Shown piece by piece: positions 6,781 through 8,906 of a stretch of 8,906 nt of DNA. The DNA lies in contig DTUH01000217.1 in assembly GCA_012964265.1 (NCBI GenBank), forward strand, positions 1-8,906, given 5' to 3'. The stretch's first letter is position 1; each line of letters opens with the position of its first letter. The notes under the pieces were generated by a model. That model was not told the origin of the DNA. It was given only the letters and a program-made list of their open reading frames with translations, and searched no databases. A program made the translations under genes and the position numbers. This DNA is from Candidatus Lambdaproteobacteria bacterium (GTDB lineage: Bacteria; SAR324; NAC60-12).

Positions 6781-7222
6781 AAATTTCTTCCTCAATTTCA
6801 CCCCCTGCTTCAAACAACAGATGTTCCATTTGTCTGGCAATGAGCTCTTTGTATTCAAAACTATCCTCAAGCAAGGAATCCGGATAACGCTTTCGCTCTT
6901 CACGCTCCTCCAAAACAGCACCCAGCACCGCGTTTTCAATTTGTGCAAACAAAATTTCGTTGGCGCCTTGTTTCTGATCAATCACTTCCTGCCGCCACCA
7001 GCGCTGCCAAATTTCACGGTAGGGACCTTTTGCAAGAAATTCGGATGAAGATTTTAAAGCTTGTATGGTATCAATTTCCGCCCCTGCCCGTAACCCGTCA
7101 ACTTCATGCCATTTTTGTAAGGACTGGTCTCGAATAAAAGCATCAAGGGCAGCATCCATGAATTCCTTGTTCTTGCTTTTGCCGCGTTTCTTCCCGCGGT
7201 GTTTTCTTCGGACTTCGTTCAT
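6779..7222 (-). CDS. Unrecognised 147-residue protein with basic N terminus, in ferredoxin-TorD operon
   Basis: I do not recognise this family. The ATG at 7222 lies one base after the ferredoxin stop and is preceded by GGGAG with a seven-base spacer, so it is preferred over a TTG eight codons earlier that would overlap the ferredoxin. Residues 5-19 are almost all Arg, Lys, His or Gly (RRKHRGKKRGKSKNK). The middle is helical with an aromatic patch (Y68, W72, W75, W76) and the C terminus is acidic, ending in EIEEEI. There is no signal peptide, membrane segment or cysteine motif, so it is probably cytosolic. In betaproteobacterial formate dehydrogenase clusters, as I recall, small DUF3305/DUF3306 proteins sit in a comparable position, but this sequence does not resemble them. 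Position between ferredoxin and chaperone suggests an assembly or adaptor role; that is inference. Confidence 0.85.
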   Translation of the reverse strand: MNEVRRKHRGKKRGKSKNKEFMDAALDAFIRDQSLQKWHEVDGLRAGAEIDTIQALKSSSEFLAKGPYREIWQRWWRQEVIDQKQGANEILFAQIENAVLGAVLEEREERKRYPDSLLEDSFEYKELIARQMEHLLFEAGGEIEEEI

Positions 7223-7223
7223 C

Positions 7224-8906
7224 TCAAGGCTCCCATCCTTTATCAATCTCCATCATTGCTACCACTGTGCGACAGTCTGGACACATTCTGAGGATGTTCT
7301 TGCGATTTCCGGAAAAGGTGGATTTTAAGGATTCAATCTCGAACAGCTTCGACTCAACAGCTTCCAGAGCCCTTCGATTGATGTAGGGTTTTTCGCATTT
7401 TGCACAAGTGATCATTTCATCCTCAGCGACTAATGAATAGTCAAGAGATGGTTTCTCTAGAACCAACTCTCGCTTGAGGGTGATAACATTTTCCGGACAG
7501 ACCTGCTCGCAAAGTCCACACCCCACACAGTTGATGTGCTTGAAATGCAGACTGTTGTCCTCTTCTTCAAACTTAAAGGCATTTGTAGGACAGACATTTG
7601 CGCAGGAGCGGCACAGGGTGCACCCGGACTCGTTGACTTCAGCCAGAGCAAAGGGCAAGTTTGATGAAAGCTCAATTCTTCCAGATTCTTTGCCAGTTTG
7701 TTCAAGAAAACCTTCCAGCACATCGGCCAGGATGGCACGATTCTCTGTTTGACGGGGAGTACTCCAGCGGCGAACCAATGGAGCATCACTTAACTGAGTG
7801 ACAAATTCATTGACGGCCCCAATCGTATCGGCTTCCATACCTTCTTCAGCAGTAATAATTCTCACACGATCTTGCCCCAGGTCAAAATGCTGTAAAATTA
7901 ACTGTGTAAAATCATATTTTTGAAAGAGCAATTCACGCTCGCCGTTTGGACAATTTTCACAACCGAGTAGTCCAACTCCGGCAGCTCCCAGAGACATGGC
8001 CGCAAGCATGTTGGATTCGGACACATAACGCAGACAAGGCACCTCCACCGGTAGTACCCCAGAGGAATATGACAGTTGAGTCCGCCCTGCGGTTTCCAAC
8101 ACCTTACGTCCCATTTCTTCACAATGGAATACAATAACAGGAGGATCTGCCTGAGCATGTTTCTCGTTTGAGGAATCCAGCAGAGTCGCCATTCGAGTAT
8201 AAATTTCTTGGGGAGTCGGTTCTGTGAATTGCAGAGCCGAGGTGGGGCAGGCTGAAACACAAGCCCCGCAGCCTTCACAGGTCAGGTGATCCACTTGAAT
8301 TCGCAGTCGATTTTCAGTCTGTCGGGAAATGGCGTCATAGGGACAAGAGGTGATACAGAGACCACAAGTTTCGATCCCTTTGTCTCCACCTGCGCAAATT
8401 GACTGGTCATAAGTCAAATGTTCCGGCTTGTGGAAGTTTCCAACTAATTCCCGAACCTGCCTTGCCGTTTCTTCCAGAATTTCGCTTTCGGCGCTGGACA
8501 GCAAATGAACCCCCGTCCGCCTTTTCACGCCCGGAGGCTGGGTTTTAGTCAAAATAACCAGTTGGTCAGCCTTCAAGTCAAAGCGCTTTTGTGAGCCTCC
8601 GTTCGTCAAGGGGTCCGGTTCCAGGGTGATCTGGAGATTCCCCAAGCGCCCTTCCACAGCAATGAGTGAGGTACGCTGTTCCAAGAGAGGTGAGTTATCT
8701 TCCAAACCCTCGATTTCCGTGGAAATGCAGAGTGTCACTGCACCCGGTCCTTCTTCCACCAAATCCTGCAGCATACTTGCCAGTTTAAGCCCCTCCTGAA
8801 ATTCCGTAAAGATTACAACCCGATTACCGACCTGAAGCGGATTTACCGGAACGGGTTTCTGTGCCTTGAGGTTAGAAATCTGGATTTCGGCCTGAATCAT
8901 TTTCAA
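7224..8906 (-). CDS. Multi-cluster 4Fe-4S ferredoxin with MvhD/FrhD-like domain (5' end probably outside window)
   Basis: The frame is open to the window edge and gives 560 residues; an ATG at 8900 is possible but homologues I recall have about 100 more N-terminal residues, so the true start is probably beyond 8906. Counting from the edge: an N-terminal region without cysteine motifs (1-160), then two 4Fe-4S motifs (C171, C181, C184, C188 and C210, C213, C216, C220). Next is a domain like the hydrogenase/heterodisulfide iron-sulfur subunit MvhD/FrhD (about 256-350; C291 and GCENC 315-319). Two more 4Fe-4S motifs follow (C429, C432, C435, C439 and C460, C463, C466, C470), and last a C-terminal CxxC pair (C501/C504 and C542/C545) resembling a zinc ribbon or rubredoxin site. 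No signal peptide is visible. The layout matches the large 4Fe-4S protein near betaproteobacterial formate dehydrogenase genes, from memory. It probably passes electrons for the dehydrogenase in the cytosol. Confidence 0.87.
   Translation of the reverse strand: MKMIQAEIQISNLKAQKPVPVNPLQVGNRVVIFTEFQEGLKLASMLQDLVEEGPGAVTLCISTEIEGLEDNSPLLEQRTSLIAVEGRLGNLQITLEPDPLTNGGSQKRFDLKADQLVILTKTQPPGVKRRTGVHLLSSAESEILEETARQVRELVGNFHKPEHLTYDQSICAGGDKGIETCGLCITSCPYDAISRQTENRLRIQVDHLTCEGCGACVSACPTSALQFTEPTPQEIYTRMATLLDSSNEKHAQADPPVIVFHCEEMGRKVLETAGRTQLSYSSGVLPVEVPCLRYVSESNMLAAMSLGAAGVGLLGCENCPNGERELLFQKYDFTQLILQHFDLGQDRVRIITAEEGMEADTIGAVNEFVTQLSDAPLVRRWSTPRQTENRAILADVLEGFLEQTGKESGRIELSSNLPFALAEVNESGCTLCRSCANVCPTNAFKFEEEDNSLHFKHINCVGCGLCEQVCPENVITLKRELVLEKPSLDYSLVAEDEMITCAKCEKPYINRRALEAVESKLFEIESLKSTFSGNRKNILRMCPDCRTVVAMMEIDKGWEP
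7230..7234 (-). promoter_or_regulatory. Ribosome binding site deciding the start of the 147-residue protein
   Basis: GGGAG lies within the last codons of the ferredoxin gene (encoding W-E-P), seven bases before the ATG at 7222. It decides in favour of the ATG over the upstream in-frame TTG at 7246. Confidence 0.7.

Noticed and set aside
7223..7246. TTG start at 7246 for the 147-residue protein, overlapping the ferredoxin
   Set aside because: The ATG at 7222 has a well-spaced GGGAG and abuts the ferredoxin stop; the TTG has no comparable site.
7457..8278. Minus-strand alternative-frame ORFs inside the ferredoxin gene
   Set aside because: They lie within a gene with five ordered cysteine-motif blocks and show no family resemblance of their own.

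Overview
The window is a bacterial accessory locus devoted to building and supplying a molybdo/tungstopterin enzyme, most likely a formate dehydrogenase whose catalytic genes lie outside the window. The organism cannot be named from this sequence. Bacterial Shine-Dalgarno sites, moderate G+C and tight operons are clear. The gtcatttcga...tcgaaatgac palindromic repeat between fdhD and mobB resembles repeats I recall from Bacteroidota, Calditrichota and KSB1-like genomes; this is a weak pointer, and an anaerobe from Desulfobacterota or another phylum is equally possible.

Layout. At the left edge on the + strand are the tail of a probable antitoxin (1-105) and a PIN-domain toxin (105-545), followed 15 bases later by fdhD (561-1484), the sulfurtransferase that sulfurates the metal cofactor of formate dehydrogenases. 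fdhD meets mobB tail to tail, and the 214-base convergent gap holds an imperfect palindromic repeat. Everything further right is on the minus strand. Read in transcription order from the right edge it is: a multi-cluster ferredoxin with an MvhD/FrhD-like domain (5' end probably outside the window), an unrecognised 147-residue protein with a very basic N terminus, a TorD-family chaperone, a 232-base gap, moeA, tupA, tupB, tupC and mobB.

How it fits together. TupABC imports tungstate, MoeA inserts the metal into molybdopterin, MobB assists guanine-dinucleotide attachment to give the bis-MGD form, FdhD adds the essential sulfur, and TorD holds the apo-catalytic subunit until the cofactor is loaded. 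The ferredoxin would carry electrons between the dehydrogenase and a partner. The ferredoxin-TorD arrangement matches, from memory, accessory genes seen beside formate dehydrogenase operons in betaproteobacteria. The tungstate transporter suggests that the enzyme served here is tungsten-dependent. That last step is inference.

The most interesting items are the unrecognised basic protein in the ferredoxin-TorD operon, the shortened cluster layout of the ferredoxin, the FdhD variant that lacks the second cysteine of the classical CxxC but has a CxxC elsewhere, and the toxin gene abutting fdhD.
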